Source of the DNA: Carettochelys insculpta
Lineage: Eukaryota > Chordata > Testudines > Carettochelyidae
Direction: 5' to 3'
NCBI RefSeq assembly: GCF_033958435.1
Contig: NC_134137.1
Span: forward strand, 318,555,501 to 318,619,500
Length of the DNA: 64,000 nt
Both the position numbers and the translations under genes were made by a program. Each line of letters opens with the position of its first letter. Positions within the stretch are counted from its first letter, which is position 1. Positions 22,056 through 32,052 of this stretch are shown in pieces. The notes below the pieces were generated by a model that did no database searches, was not told the DNA's origin, and saw only the letters and a program-made list of their open reading frames with translations.

Positions 22056-23105
22056 TTCTTTAACAAGAAGAGTACCAGAAATGTTCAATATTAAATAACT
22101 TTGATATGCAGTCTAGAACTGAAGGAGAGATAGGAAGATTCTATTTAAAATATGTATCTTATTATTCCACAAAATAACAAATTTAAATGTAAATATTTTA
22201 TCCTTCCTTTATTGGCCCTCTCTTGTAATTACTTTTACTACTTCTTCTCTCTGTTCAAAATGTTTGCCTTTAAGCATGACCTTCATATGCTTCAACTCAT
22301 AAACCTGGACTGGTATGTTGCTAAGCTTATCTAGTGTGCTGCTGCATTTACAACCCTGCCCTTGCAATGGAAACTCCATGCAGCTATTTCATTATTATTC
22401 AGCAAGGAGCCTGAGCTACAGAAATGCAAAGAATTACAATTAAGGCCAGTGTAACATATATGAAAGACTCCACAAGCCACTGACCTCAGTTTGCTCTTAA
22501 ATGTTCACCACATAGGAGTTCAACAATAACCTCAGTAAGAAAATTTCACCACTGAGCACCTGATGTCTGAACTATCCCTGCCTAACATGTGATCACTCAG
22601 GGGGATTCATTCATTCATTCATATGTTGACATTGTGCCTGGGACAGGGACTGCGGATTTGCCAACAGCCAGGGTACAGTTAAACCTCAGCGTCGGTTAAG
22701 GCAGCTTGTTGACCTGCTCTGATCTTGTGCCTCAGCTGTCATTTTACGTGAGCCATTCCAGCAGCTAGAAATAGCTGAGGCCTTGGTAGCAGGGCTTCAG
22801 TGATGCCCCAGTTCCAGAGCACTCTGCAACAGAATGATGCTTGTGGGTGGGTGGTGGTGAAGGCATAATCGTGCTCCTCCTGCTAAGGAAGCCCCTCAAA
22901 CTGGAAAGTTCTGTGAAGGAACTTCAGGACTACTTTGCATCCAGGATGTACGCTAAAGTATGTCAAGATGCTGCAATAACAAAACTAACTCCTGCACTTC
23001 ACTTCTCCCTCTATACACTGCCTGTGGCACAGCTGGATCAATAACTACCAACCATAACCAACACAATAATTATTGTAGTAGTAATCAAAGCAAAAAATAC
23101 TTTAG
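22056..23105. other. Intergenic sequence, no feature recognised
   Basis: AT-rich to 22500, then mixed. A short attcattcattcattcat repeat occurs near 22605. No codable family and no inverted ends. Confidence 0.55.
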
Positions 23106-23614
23106 GGCTACATCTACACTATGAAATAAAGTCATATTTATCAATGTCAACTTTATAACACTGGGTTTTATAAAGTCAAAGTTGAGTATCCGCACCTGTC
23201 CACACAGTTGACTTAGTGCATTGCCTAAAGTTTGACTGTTGCAGCAGCGCATTGTGAGAACCTATCCCTCATCCCCATAACATTTGGGGTGTTTTCATGG
23301 TGCATTATGGGAAAAAATACCCTGCAAGGTGTTGTGGCCATGTGATGTGATCTTCCCACATCGCGGTGCCCTCATTCTCCTCCCTATAAAAACACGGCCA
23401 TTTTTCAGAAGTCTCTTTCCCCGATGAGTGAAATTATTTGAGTCGTCCACCTTATGAACCTTTTAACCAAATGTGTCCTGAGAGCACCCACTGTCATCTT
23501 CCCAGACTGCACTGCCCTCATTCCCCTCCCATTGAAAGCAAACAGCCATTTTTCAGAAGGAAAGAAGGAAAAGTAGGGAATCCCAAGGGAAAGAAAACCA
23601 TGACTGCACGACAT

Positions 23615-24215
23615 CAACAGGTTGCTCAACTAATCTTCTCCCGGTGAAAGAACACCAAACAGTGGAATAATCTGGATCCATGTGAATAGAGAAAGACTTA
23701 ATATTATTAACAGAGAAGGAAAGTTGGGAATACCAAGGAAAGAAAACCAAAGAGGTGGCAGTGTTCAGAAGCTGAAGCACCCTTCACAGATGTGCTCTGG
23801 GAGCACCCAGTTGACTGTGCCATGTCAACAGGTACCTCAACTAGTTTTCCCCCTGCTGAAAGAACTCCTTTCATAAGGCAGCACTCCAGGGAACCGTCAA
23901 CCCCACATATTACAGTGTATTTGCTGCAGCTCACTTTGCCATTTCAACAGGTGCCTCAACTAATTTTGCCCTGGTGAAAGAACACCTTTCATAACACAGC
24001 ACGTCAGGTAACTCTCAACCCACATACTACAGTGTATGTGTTCCAGCTGCCTGTTCCATGTCAACAGGTACTTCAACTAGTTTTACTCCCCCCTGCTCCC
24101 CAGTGAAAGAACACCTTTCAAAAGGAATGTTGTTTATGGTAACAGTGGATTAAAACCAGATCACAGGCAGAAAGGTAGGGAGAGAATCATGTCAACAGGT
24201 CACTTGGCTCCTTTT
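23615..24215 (+). repeat. Tandem-like units of about 118 bp inside the large element
   Basis: The word caacaggt(a/g)c(c/t)tcaacta begins at 23826, 23945 and 24062, with spacings of 119 and 117. Each is followed by gaaagaacacctttcata-like and tacagtgtat-like blocks. Weaker relatives start at 23615 and 24193. The units have diverged, so the expansion is not very recent. Confidence 0.75.
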
Positions 24216-24894
24216 CCCTGGATTAAAATACAGCAAACAGGCCACTGCTGAGACTGTGGCTCCCCCAGGCCACACACTTTGGGAAGGGAGAATACCTGAG
24301 CAGTGTACCCAAAAAGGGTCGGGGTGGGGGGAAGCCCTGAAAATAGGTGCAGCCAGGGGCTGGCTCCTCAACTAAACTCAGCTAGTACGCGCCAGTTAAG
24401 GCTCCTATTGACACCTGGTTTCTTTTAGCCATCCCCCGCCAGCACATTGCCTCACTGGGGCCAGCCAATCCCTGAAAATCTTTACTGTAGGGGCAGCCAT
24501 CCCCCCAGCACCTGCCCCCAAAAATACTTCCCGCCATGGGAGCCATCCCTCCAGCACACGTTGCCTTGCAGGGGCCAGCCAGCCCACAATAATCTTTGCC
24601 ATGGGGGGAACAAGCCCCTCGGTGCTTGGTGAGCTCCTGGAAAATGTAAAGCACAGAAGCCTTCACCTGCGCAAGCCAGGATATGCTGCTGTCTGGAAGC
24701 ATGGTCCACAATGCACAGCCAGCACATGGTGTGGTAGGTACAGGGTAGACACATGATGTGGTGGGGCGGGGGCTAGCCATGCGGTGTAGTGGGTGGGTGA
24801 GTGGGGGCTACCCATGTGGTGTGCTGGGGCAGGGAGCTAGCCCGCCCGCCAGCCACATGGTGCCCAGAAGAGAGGAGAACTACCCCATACAAAC

Positions 24895-25215
24895 GTGATG
24901 CATAGAAAAGAAGTTTCTCAGACATTCCTGCTAAATCCAGTGCAGGGAGGAAGCCTTCACTCCACACAATGCAGGACATGCCACTCTCTGTAAGAACGAC
25001 CCCCACACACGTTGCCGCGTTGTGGGCTGGGGCGGGGTTGGCATGCCAGCCGCACGGTGCTGAGGGGGCTAGCCATGTGATGTGGTGGGGGCTATACCGC
25101 TGATTGCACGGATCCTGGGGAGGGGGCTGCCCCACACAAATGTGAAGCACAGAAAAGAAGTTTCTCAGACTCTCCTGCTACATCCTGTGCAGGGAAGAAG
25201 CCTTCACCCTGCAGG
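24895..25215 (+). repeat. Two-copy repeat spaced 247 bp inside the large element
   Basis: The block agaaaagaagtttctcagac with following cctgcta(a/c)atcc and gaagccttcac occurs at about 24903 and 25150. The copies are separated by gggctagccatgtgatgtgg-type sequence that also recurs nearby at 24755 and 25065. Confidence 0.7.
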
Positions 25216-25899
25216 AGGGCATGGCATGCCACCCCACTATCTAATGTGCTACTGTCTGGTCCCTACAGCCAAGCCACCACATGGTGAGATGGGGACTGGG
25301 CTAGCCTGCCAGATGAACTGAGACCCTGGTTCTCCTGATGGCACCATGCTGGGGCTCTCTTTCATGGCTAGATGCAATCGTCATGCTGGTCATAACGAAA
25401 TGAATTCAAAATGCCAGGCTTCCTGTTTCCTACTTCCTGCACATCTGGATAGCAGGGGGGGTGAAAGCAGACAGACTGTATGCATTCAGGGCACTGTGGG
25501 CTTCCACTACAGGCCAATAAAACCAATTTAAAGAATCAGTTTCCACACTAGCATGAACCCTTTCAAATTTGAACTTGGCGTTTCGCCACATTGGATGGTC
25601 GACCCAAGAACGTCACTCCTAGTGCTCCTTAAATTCAACCTCATGGTATTCATGGTGAAGACAGTCAAACAGTAAAATCAAGCTACGTGCCTTTAACTCG
25701 ACTTTCCGCTCTTGTGTAGACATAGCCTAGGACTGCTAAGTCAGCAGAGGTGGAAAAATAGCCAAAAAGTTACTTGAGTAAAAGTGCAGCTGCTTTCACC
25801 TCTAGGTACTTGAACCCAATGAAGACGTGAGGTGTGTTTGTGCACATGCATGTGTGTACTTTTACACAAGTGGTTTTCCCGAGGGACGCTGGAGACTCG

Positions 25900-27880
25900 T
25901 TCTCAAGCACAATCCTTTTCCCGCTTCTGCTCGGGAGCACCACTGCGGCCCGATTTCCCTGCGGCTCAGCCGGCTGCCAGGACAGGATCTGTTTCCTCCA
26001 GCCCCGCCTCCCATAACGACATTCAGACGTCCCCACGTTTCCCTGCGGACTCTTCCCCAGCGTGCAAGCGCCTCTGTACGCTGCAACCCTGGCCAGACAA
26101 GCGCGGCGTGAACTCCGCGCTCCATCCGGCCCCAGCTCCCCCGGCACAGGCCAACGGGGAGACGCCGGCCGAGCCCGCTCGCCTCCTCTGCCGGTCCTGA
26201 CGCCTCCTTCCCCTTCCCTCTCCCATTGGCCGAGGCGGGGGGCGGGGAGGCGCAGCAGACCCTGCAGCAGCCCCGGTCCGGCCGTCTCCGGCTCCCCGCG
26301 GCGATGCCCGTCTGCCCTGACGCGGGAGGGAGGCAAAGGGCCGGGCTGTGCGCGGAGAAAGCTAAAGAGACCCGCGGGGACGTCGCAGCGCCGCCGCGCC
26401 TCCTCCTCCTCCTCCTGCTGCTGCAGTGCGGACACCCAGCCTGTGTCAGCTCCTACCTCTCCGCGCAGCGCCGCTCCCCATCACAACCGGCTGCCGCGGG
26501 ACGCAACGGGGGCGCCGCGGCCGCCTGGGCTGAGCCTGCAACCCAGACCCCGTCTGGGCCGTGGAGTTCGGCGGCGCAGGGGGCTGCCGGGGTGAACCCC
26601 GCCACTGGGGAGGGGAGGGGGGGGCGTCGGCCTGGCACAGAACCAAGGGGCGCAGCCTGTGTGTGCACGCGGCTTGGCTGAGACTTTTGGGGGGGTGACC
26701 TACAGACGGGTGCACCTCGTGCGTGCGCGTGCGCGTGGGGGGGTCCCCGCCCCTTGCCCAAGGCGGCAGCCGCTGCAGGGATGCGCGTGGCTGTGCACGG
26801 TGGTGCGGTAGCGCACCGCCGTGCACAGCCACGCGCATCCCTGCAGCGGCTGCCGCCCTGGACAAGGCAGTGCTGTGTGTGATTGCACACGGCGGTGCGC
26901 CCCCCCCCCCCGCTCGCGGTGTCAGCGCTGTGTGTGGCTGTGCACGGCGATGCGGCCCCCGCCCCTTCCCACAGACGTTTCATTGACGTGCGGGGCTGGG
27001 CGCCGCGCCCCGCTCGCAGCCCCCCGCGCGGCAGCGGTTGCAGCGACGGCCCTGCACGGGCGCGCGCGCGCTCCTGTGAGGGAGCCGGGCCGGGCTGCCC
27101 GGGGTACCCGTCGCTCAGCTCCTGCCTCGGGAGAGCGGCGCGTGGCAGGCAGCGGGGCCTCGCCCGCCCCGCAAGAGCAGCCCAACGCGCGGGGCTCCCG
27201 GCCCCGCGCCTACCCCCTCCCACACCTCCTCCGCGGGGGATTGTGGCACTGGCCGGGCGCGAGCCCGCGGGGCAACCCGGCCTCGCGCCCAGCAGCCAAT
27301 GGCAGCGGCTCCTCGTGCGGGGCGTGGGGCCGCCGGAGCCCAGCGCAGTCCGCCGCCTGCAGGGCAGCCCCCAGGCAGCAGCAGCAGCAAGAGCAGCGGC
27401 CGCTGCCTGTGTGTGCAGGGAGGGCGACGCGCACCCCAGGCCGGAGCTAGTCCCCTTCCTCCCGCTCCCGGCCGGGCCGGGGCCCAGGGCAGCCCCTGGC
27501 GGCTCGGTTAAGTTACCTGCTCTCCGGCTGGGGCTGGGTGGGCCGGTCTAATCCCGCCGCCGCCGGCTCCTCGCGCTGCCACTGGGCGAGCGGGGGCGAG
27601 TTATTTATTTATTTATTTATTCCCCATGACGTGGCCCCGGCAGCCGCCGGAGGAGGAGGGAGCCCCGGTGCGAGCCGGCGGCTGCTGCTGCCGGACCTGC
27701 TGCCGCAGCCCGGTGCTTGCGCGGAGTGCGGGGCCCGGCCGCCGGGGCAAGGTGACAAAGGGGTTAGCCGGAGCGGCAGGCGGGGGTGGGGAGGAGGCTG
27801 CTGCCGGAGACGCCTCCTGGGCCTCCCCGTCGGGCTCCCGGCCAGCTGAAGGAACGCCAGCGGTGGGGAGAGCGGGCATC
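25900..27880. promoter_or_regulatory. CpG island, probable promoter or first-exon region of an unseen gene
   Basis: CpG is dense from about 25.9 to 27.9 kb in a genome that is otherwise CpG-poor outside transposons. CCAAT boxes occur in both orientations (ccattggc at 26224, gccaatgg at 27295), and GC boxes (gggcgg/ccgccc) are frequent. Open frames run through on all six frames, as expected for GC-rich DNA, and none shows a recognisable domain, so I call no exon. An (attt)n run at 27601-27620 lies inside the island. Transcription direction cannot be decided. It is not bounded by transposon ends, which argues for a host promoter rather than a repeat. Confidence 0.7.
26752..26867. repeat. Near-perfect hairpin in the CpG island
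   Basis: Arms 26762-26807 and 26812-26857 are 46 bp each, complementary except at one position, around a 4-base loop (gtag). Ten further bases outside each arm pair with two mismatches. The arm contains ggatgcgcgtggctgtgcac. Related but unpaired words gtgcac-ggcggtgcg recur at 26888 and 26940, so the area has a history of local duplication. It is too perfect for a typical microRNA precursor. A recent inverted duplication or a sequencing/assembly fold-back are the main alternatives. Confidence 0.85.
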
Positions 27881-28395
27881 AGAGCTGGGGCAGTGGGGGC
27901 AGGGAGTGGGAGTCAGGCCTGGGGCGTTGCGGGGAGGGGAGTGGAGCGGGTGTCAGAGCTGGGGTAGTGTGGGGGGAGGGATTGGGAGTTAGACCTGGGG
28001 CAGTGGTGGGGAGGGGAGCGGGTATCAGATATGGAACAGTAAAGGGAGGGGAGCAGGTGTCAGACAAGGGGGCAGTATTGGGATGAGAGTGGGTGTCAGA
28101 CCAAGGCAACAATGAGGCGTGGGGGGATCAGGTGTTAGATCAGGAGGCAGTGGAAGGAGGGGAGTGGATGTCAGACCACCAGACTGCTGGAGTAGGGAAG
28201 CGGGTGGCAGACCAAGCAGCAGTAGCTGGAAGGGAGCAGGTGTCAGACAAGGGGGAAAGAAGGAGGGAAGCGGGCGTCAGACCATGGGGCAGTAGGGAGA
28301 AGGCAGCCGGTGTCAGACCAGGGGGGAAATGGCAGGAGGAGAGGGTGTCAGACAAGACATGCAAATGTTAGGGGGAGCGGGTGTCCAATAAGAGG
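27865..28395 (+). repeat. Minisatellite, about 36-bp unit, about 14 copies
   Basis: GTCAGA(C/G)C-type words recur at roughly 36-base spacing (for example near 27912, 27952, 27989, 28025, 28058, 28096, 28134, 28170, 28207, 28242, 28276, 28311, 28347), each preceded by ggga-g-gggt and followed by a gggcagta block. The array starts at the edge of the CpG island and loses CpG along its length. Confidence 0.9.
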
Positions 28396-29029
28396 GTCAT
28401 TAGTGGCTGGGGGTAGACAGCTTCCCTAATTTTGTTCATTCCCAGAACCCAGGAAGACTTTTTTCCAGAGATCACTCCTCCCCCAGACACATACACACTT
28501 ACAGGGTAAACTGAGAGCCCCACCCTTCGGTATGAACAAATAAGTGCATGGTGTACATTTGAGGGTTTTTTTGTTTGTTTGTTTATTTTTGTGTTTTTTT
28601 GGTTGGTTGGTTATTTCTTTTAGGGAGGAGAAGGGAAATACAGGGGTACTTGATCCATGAAGACCTGTCAAGGTTGACACCTTTCACATGACACTCTTGC
28701 ATTTGGCAGGCAGTGTCAAGCTCTCCTAGCTCTTTTTATTACGTGCTTAACACTTCCCAGTGCATGATCCAGTTTTCAACTGCTTACATTTTTGCAGCAC
28801 TTTAACCTTCAGGTCAAAATTTTCCATGTCAGATGTCTGTGTCAGGAGGAAATTTTTAGAAAGTTTGGAAGCTAAAATAGTTCTGTTTCTAAGAATGAGG
28901 TTACAGAAAAAAAATCATTTCACCCATGCTAATAATAAATTCTGGTAACCTTTTTCTTGAAGAGCTTTAACATTCCCATTGTTGAGTCCAGGGCTTGAAA
29001 TTTGGAAGTGGGGTGTCCTTTTAGATATA
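28396..29029. other. Intergenic sequence with T/G simple repeats
   Basis: 28564-28621 consists of (tttg)n and (ggtt)n runs. The rest is unremarkable and no gene or transposon end was seen. Confidence 0.55.
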
Positions 29030-29165
29030 GGCTATGGTTACACAAGAGAGCTTCTCCAACAAAACCATGGTTTTGTCGACAAGACTTGTGGAATGTCCAC
29101 ACACAAAATGCATTTTGTTGACAGTTTTTTGACTAAACTCAGCACTTTTGCCTGCTCTCACATGA
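29030..29165. repeat. Left-end fragment of a Harbinger MITE
   Basis: It begins GGCTATGGTTACACAAGAGAG and continues with gtggaatgtccacacac and attttgttgacag, matching the left arm of the MITE at 19071. The right portion is absent. Confidence 0.55.
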
Positions 29166-29731
29166 TTGGATTTTTTTAATGGATATGAAAGCCATTTTAT
29201 GTGCCCAGATTATCTGTTGGCCCCAAATAGTGTGTGAGGGGGTTGTGTGAGGTATCTAATGAAAGCTGATGATATCCTGAATCTGTGTGCTACTTATATG
29301 TTTGTATTATGTTGTTAGGTAAAGTTATAGTTTTTAGGTCTGTAGTTATGTTAGAAATATTCAGAGCTAGGAGTACACACTGGGAGGTGTGGTCACCACC
29401 CCAGCAAGGATGATGGACTATAAACAAAGGCTCAGATGTCCAATGCACCTTTCAGAAATTTGGGACTTGTCAATAGAATGCAGCTTGCTGGTCAGGTGAC
29501 CTGGGCTGAGTAAAGGAATTGAAATCAGAAGCCCAGACATCCGTTCCATCTGGCATGTAAATGACTAGGGTGTGCTAGCAAAACCAGCAACCAATGGCAT
29601 TTTGCCACAGAGGCTTACCTGAGTCAGATGACGTTGACCCTGAATGGCTTATGAGAGGAGAAAGGGCTTTTTCCCTTCACAGGAGAAAACTATAAAAGGG
29701 TCTAGCAGCATCCATTTTAGGGAGAGTCTAT

Positions 29732-29995
29732 GGCTGTGTCTACACTAGCCCACAACTTCAAAATGGCCATGCAAATGGCCATTTCGAAGTTTACTAATGA
29801 AGTGCTGAAATACATATTTGCGCCTCATTAGAATGCCGGCAGCCGCGGCACTTTGAAATTGCCACGGCTTGTCCAGATGGGGGTCCTTTTCGAAAGGACC
29901 CCACCAACTTCGAAATCTCCTTATTCCTATCAGCAGATAGGAATAAAGGGATTTCAGAGTTGCCGGGGTCCTTTTAGGCTAGTGTAGACACAGCC
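29732..29995. mobile_element. Fold-back Harbinger MITE with shortened right arm
   Basis: It begins GGCTGTGTCTACACTAGCCC and its other strand begins GGCTGTGTCTACACTAGCC. TAT flanks both sides (29729-29731, 29996-29998). The left arm is full length (aatggccatgcaaatggcc, ctcattag, gccgcggcactttg). The right arm has lost most of its outer part, so the element is 264 bp instead of about 410. Confidence 0.85.
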
Positions 29996-30072
29996 TATGT
30001 CTTTTGTTCCTGTCTTTGTTCCTGTTCCAAGGATCCATGTTCCAGCTTGCTGACTTCAGCTTGCCAGATCTC

Positions 30073-30831
30073 CAGTTCTCCAGTAACTGAAGAAACGTAA
30101 CCTGGAATCTTACCTGTGATAGGGTGGACTTTCAAAGACTTCCAAGAATCAGCATGTAACATTGCTGGCCTGCATCAATAGTTGTAATTGATGTATGTGA
30201 GGTATTGCTTAACAATATTTCTCTCTAATCCTCCATTGTAAATAAACCTTTAGGGCTGCGTCTACACTAGCCGAAAACTTTGAAATGGCCATGCAAATGG
30301 CCATTTTGAAGTTTACTAATGAAGTGCTGAAATACATATTCAGCACCTCATTAGCATGCGGGCGGCCGCGGCACTTTGAAATTGATGCTGCTCGCCGCCG
30401 TGCGGCTCCTTTTCGAAAGGCCCCCGGCTACTTCGAAGTCCCCTTATTCCTATGAGCAAATGGGAATAAGGGGACTTCGAAGTAGCCGGGGTCCTTTTGA
30501 AAAGGAGCCCCCTCTGGATGAGCCACGTCAATTTCGAAGTGCCGTGGCCGCCCGCATGCTAATGAGATGCTGAATATGTATTTAAGCACTTCATTAGTAA
30601 ACTTCGAAATGGCCATTTGCATGGCCATTTCAAAGTTTTTGGCTAGTGTAGACGCAGCCCTAAAGGTTTATTTACAATGGAGGATTAGAGAGAAAAATTG
30701 TTAAGCAATACCTCACATACATCAATTACAACTATTGATGCAGGCCAGCAATGTTACACGCTGATTCTTGAAAGTCTTTGAAAGTCTACCCTATAACGGG
30801 TAAGATTCCAGGTTACATTTCTTCAGTTACC
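30073..30831. repeat. Large palindrome: fold-back MITE plus about 175 bp of inverted flank on each side
   Basis: The 175-180 bases left of the MITE (about 30073-30252, including cctggaatcttacc, tgtaacattgctggcctgca and tccattgtaaataaacc) return inverted and almost unchanged right of it (30661-30831). The MITE flank is TTA on the left and TAA on the right, i.e. mirror images rather than the direct copies a normal insertion gives. Palindrome centre is about 30455. Confidence 0.9.
30253..30660. mobile_element. Fold-back Harbinger MITE at the centre of the palindrome
   Basis: Ends are GGGCTGCGTCTACACTAGCC on both strands. Arms contain aatggccatgcaaatggcc, ttactaatgaagtgct, gcatgcgggcggcc and gaagtccccttattcc. 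The arms are more alike than those of the MITEs at 36604 or 41450 except for one patch near 30390 versus 30515. Confidence 0.85.
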
Positions 30832-31316
30832 CCACCCCACACCCCACCTCGCATCTCCAGCCCCAACCCCTGCGGCCCCGCTCAAGCCTCGAGCTTCCGC
30901 TCCAACCCCTGCGGACCCAGCTCAGTTCCATCCCCTGTTGGCGGAAGCTGGGCAGCAGCTGATCCGCCGTGCAGTCTGGCTCCCAGCTCCCACAGGTGGG
31001 GGAAACCAGGTGGCAGTGGTGCAGGTCCAGCTCCCGGTGACCCCAGCTGGAAGAAGCCGGTGACCACTGTGAAATACGGGGCAATTAGCCCCTTTTGCAA
31101 AATAAATCAGGGTGCCAGAATGGTGCCCGAAATACAGGGCTGTCCCAGCAAATACGCGATCGATGGTCACCTTGTTTCTTCCTGAAAGTAGACCTCCAAT
31201 AACTTCCTTTCTCAATCAGCCATCACTTTTATTATCTTTTTTTCCCTTTCCATCCACAAGTCGCTCATTAGCCTGTGTTATCTTAATCTACTCTTGCTTT
31301 TATGAGAGCTAGTTTC
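30832..31316 (+). repeat. Duplicated segment, copy 2 (partner 18440-18932)
   Basis: It carries the right half of the GGGTGACCAT-type transposon and about 130 bp of the flank that lies beyond it at the 18-kb locus, in the same orientation. It is bordered exactly by the palindrome on the left and by a PLE tail on the right. The left half of the transposon is missing. Confidence 0.8.
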
Positions 31317-31412
31317 TCCCCCTGAAGAAGTGGTCTGTGCCATGAAAGTTCACCACCTAATAAATTATTTTGTTAGTCTTTAAAGTGCTACTGGACTGCT
31401 TTTTTGTTTTGA
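31317..31412 (+). repeat. PLE 3' tail, family A, starting at the CTGAAGA motif
   Basis: It begins ctgaagaagtggtctgtgcc, then atgaaag, then agtctttaaagtgctactgg and a cttttttgttttg end. The insertion starts at the same motif that begins the hammerhead-like stem in the other copies. It immediately follows the copied 18-kb segment. Confidence 0.8.
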
Positions 31413-31666
31413 GAGTTTGGGGGTTATTGGTCTGGGCTGGTATAGCAGCTGGGAAGCCTGTGGGGTTGCGGGTGTGGCTTCTGGCTTGCCAGTGGGGCTG
31501 GTAGAGGTACTTTTGTGGCTGATTGGATTTGCCTTAGGGAGAAGGAAATCCCAGCCTGGGGTTGTAAGTGGCCAGGTGTTAAGCATATGTACTCTGGACT
31601 GATTTCCTTAGCTGTGCCCAAAAACCCCATCATATTACACCGGCAGCATTCTGCCTCTCAGCCATG
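31413..31666. other. GT-rich intergenic sequence
   Basis: No family recognised. G and T are unevenly distributed between strands from 31413 to 31600, and no inverted ends were found. Confidence 0.4.
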
Positions 31667-31835
31667 GGCTATATCTGCACAAGAAGCCTCTGTCACTGTT
31701 GGAAAGAATTTCCTGGCAAAACTTCTGTTGACAGATTGTGTCTGCACATAAAGCAGCTCAAAAGAACAATTCACTCTGTCGACAGAGAGCAGCCAGACTG
31801 CCCATCCCTGTCTCAACAAAACAGCTGGTCTGATG
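31667..31835. repeat. Fragment of a Harbinger MITE
   Basis: It begins GGCTATATCTGCACAAGAAG and contains aacttctgttgacagattg and ctctgtcgacagagagcagc, words of the right arm of the MITEs at 19071 and 34613 read from the end inward. The other arm is missing. Confidence 0.5.
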
Positions 31836-32052
31836 TGATATAGCACTATTGTATGGGCCTGTCTTAAATAGATGGTAAAGGCAGTTTCTCTTGCTTACAT
31901 AAAGCAGTTTTGTATTATATGTATAAGCAGAAATTGGTACAACCACCCCATACTTATTAGAATAGTCTATCATGTCAGGTGCACAACTTACAGTAGAAAG
32001 TAAGTGGGGAAAAATGCATCCTAAAGAGATACATGTTAAATAGACCACAATG

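Larger units (their letters stand above)
23106..25727. mobile_element. Large non-autonomous Harbinger-type element
   Basis: The left end GGCTACATCTACACTATG and the right end, on the minus strand, GGCTATGTCTACACAAGAG match the shared Harbinger terminus. TAG flanks both sides (23103-23105, 25728-25730). At 2622 bp it is much longer than the other short copies, but no DDE or Myb frame is present. Instead it is built of internal repeats: about 118-bp units near 23826-24180 and a 247-bp-spaced block at 24900 and 25147. A tataaaaa box sits at 23384. Whether it has a transcript is unknown. Its mobility would depend on transposase made elsewhere. Confidence 0.8.

Noticed and set aside
23615..25215. 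CRISPR-like array from regularly spaced repeats
   Set aside because: The units are long diverged tandem repeats inside a eukaryotic transposon, without unique spacers of constant length.
25770..26435. 221-codon minus-strand frame through the CpG island
   Set aside because: Frames are open on all strands there because of high GC content. The text is Arg/Pro/Gly-rich low complexity and its 3' half runs into AT-rich non-coding sequence.
26752..26867. MicroRNA precursor
   Set aside because: The pairing is too long and too perfect and the GC content too high for a usual vertebrate precursor. Described as an inverted repeat.
26453..27551. Other long CpG-island frames on both strands (up to 256 codons)
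   Set aside because: Mutually overlapping, with a composition explained by CpG-rich DNA and by the hairpin repeats. No domain or splice context favoured one.
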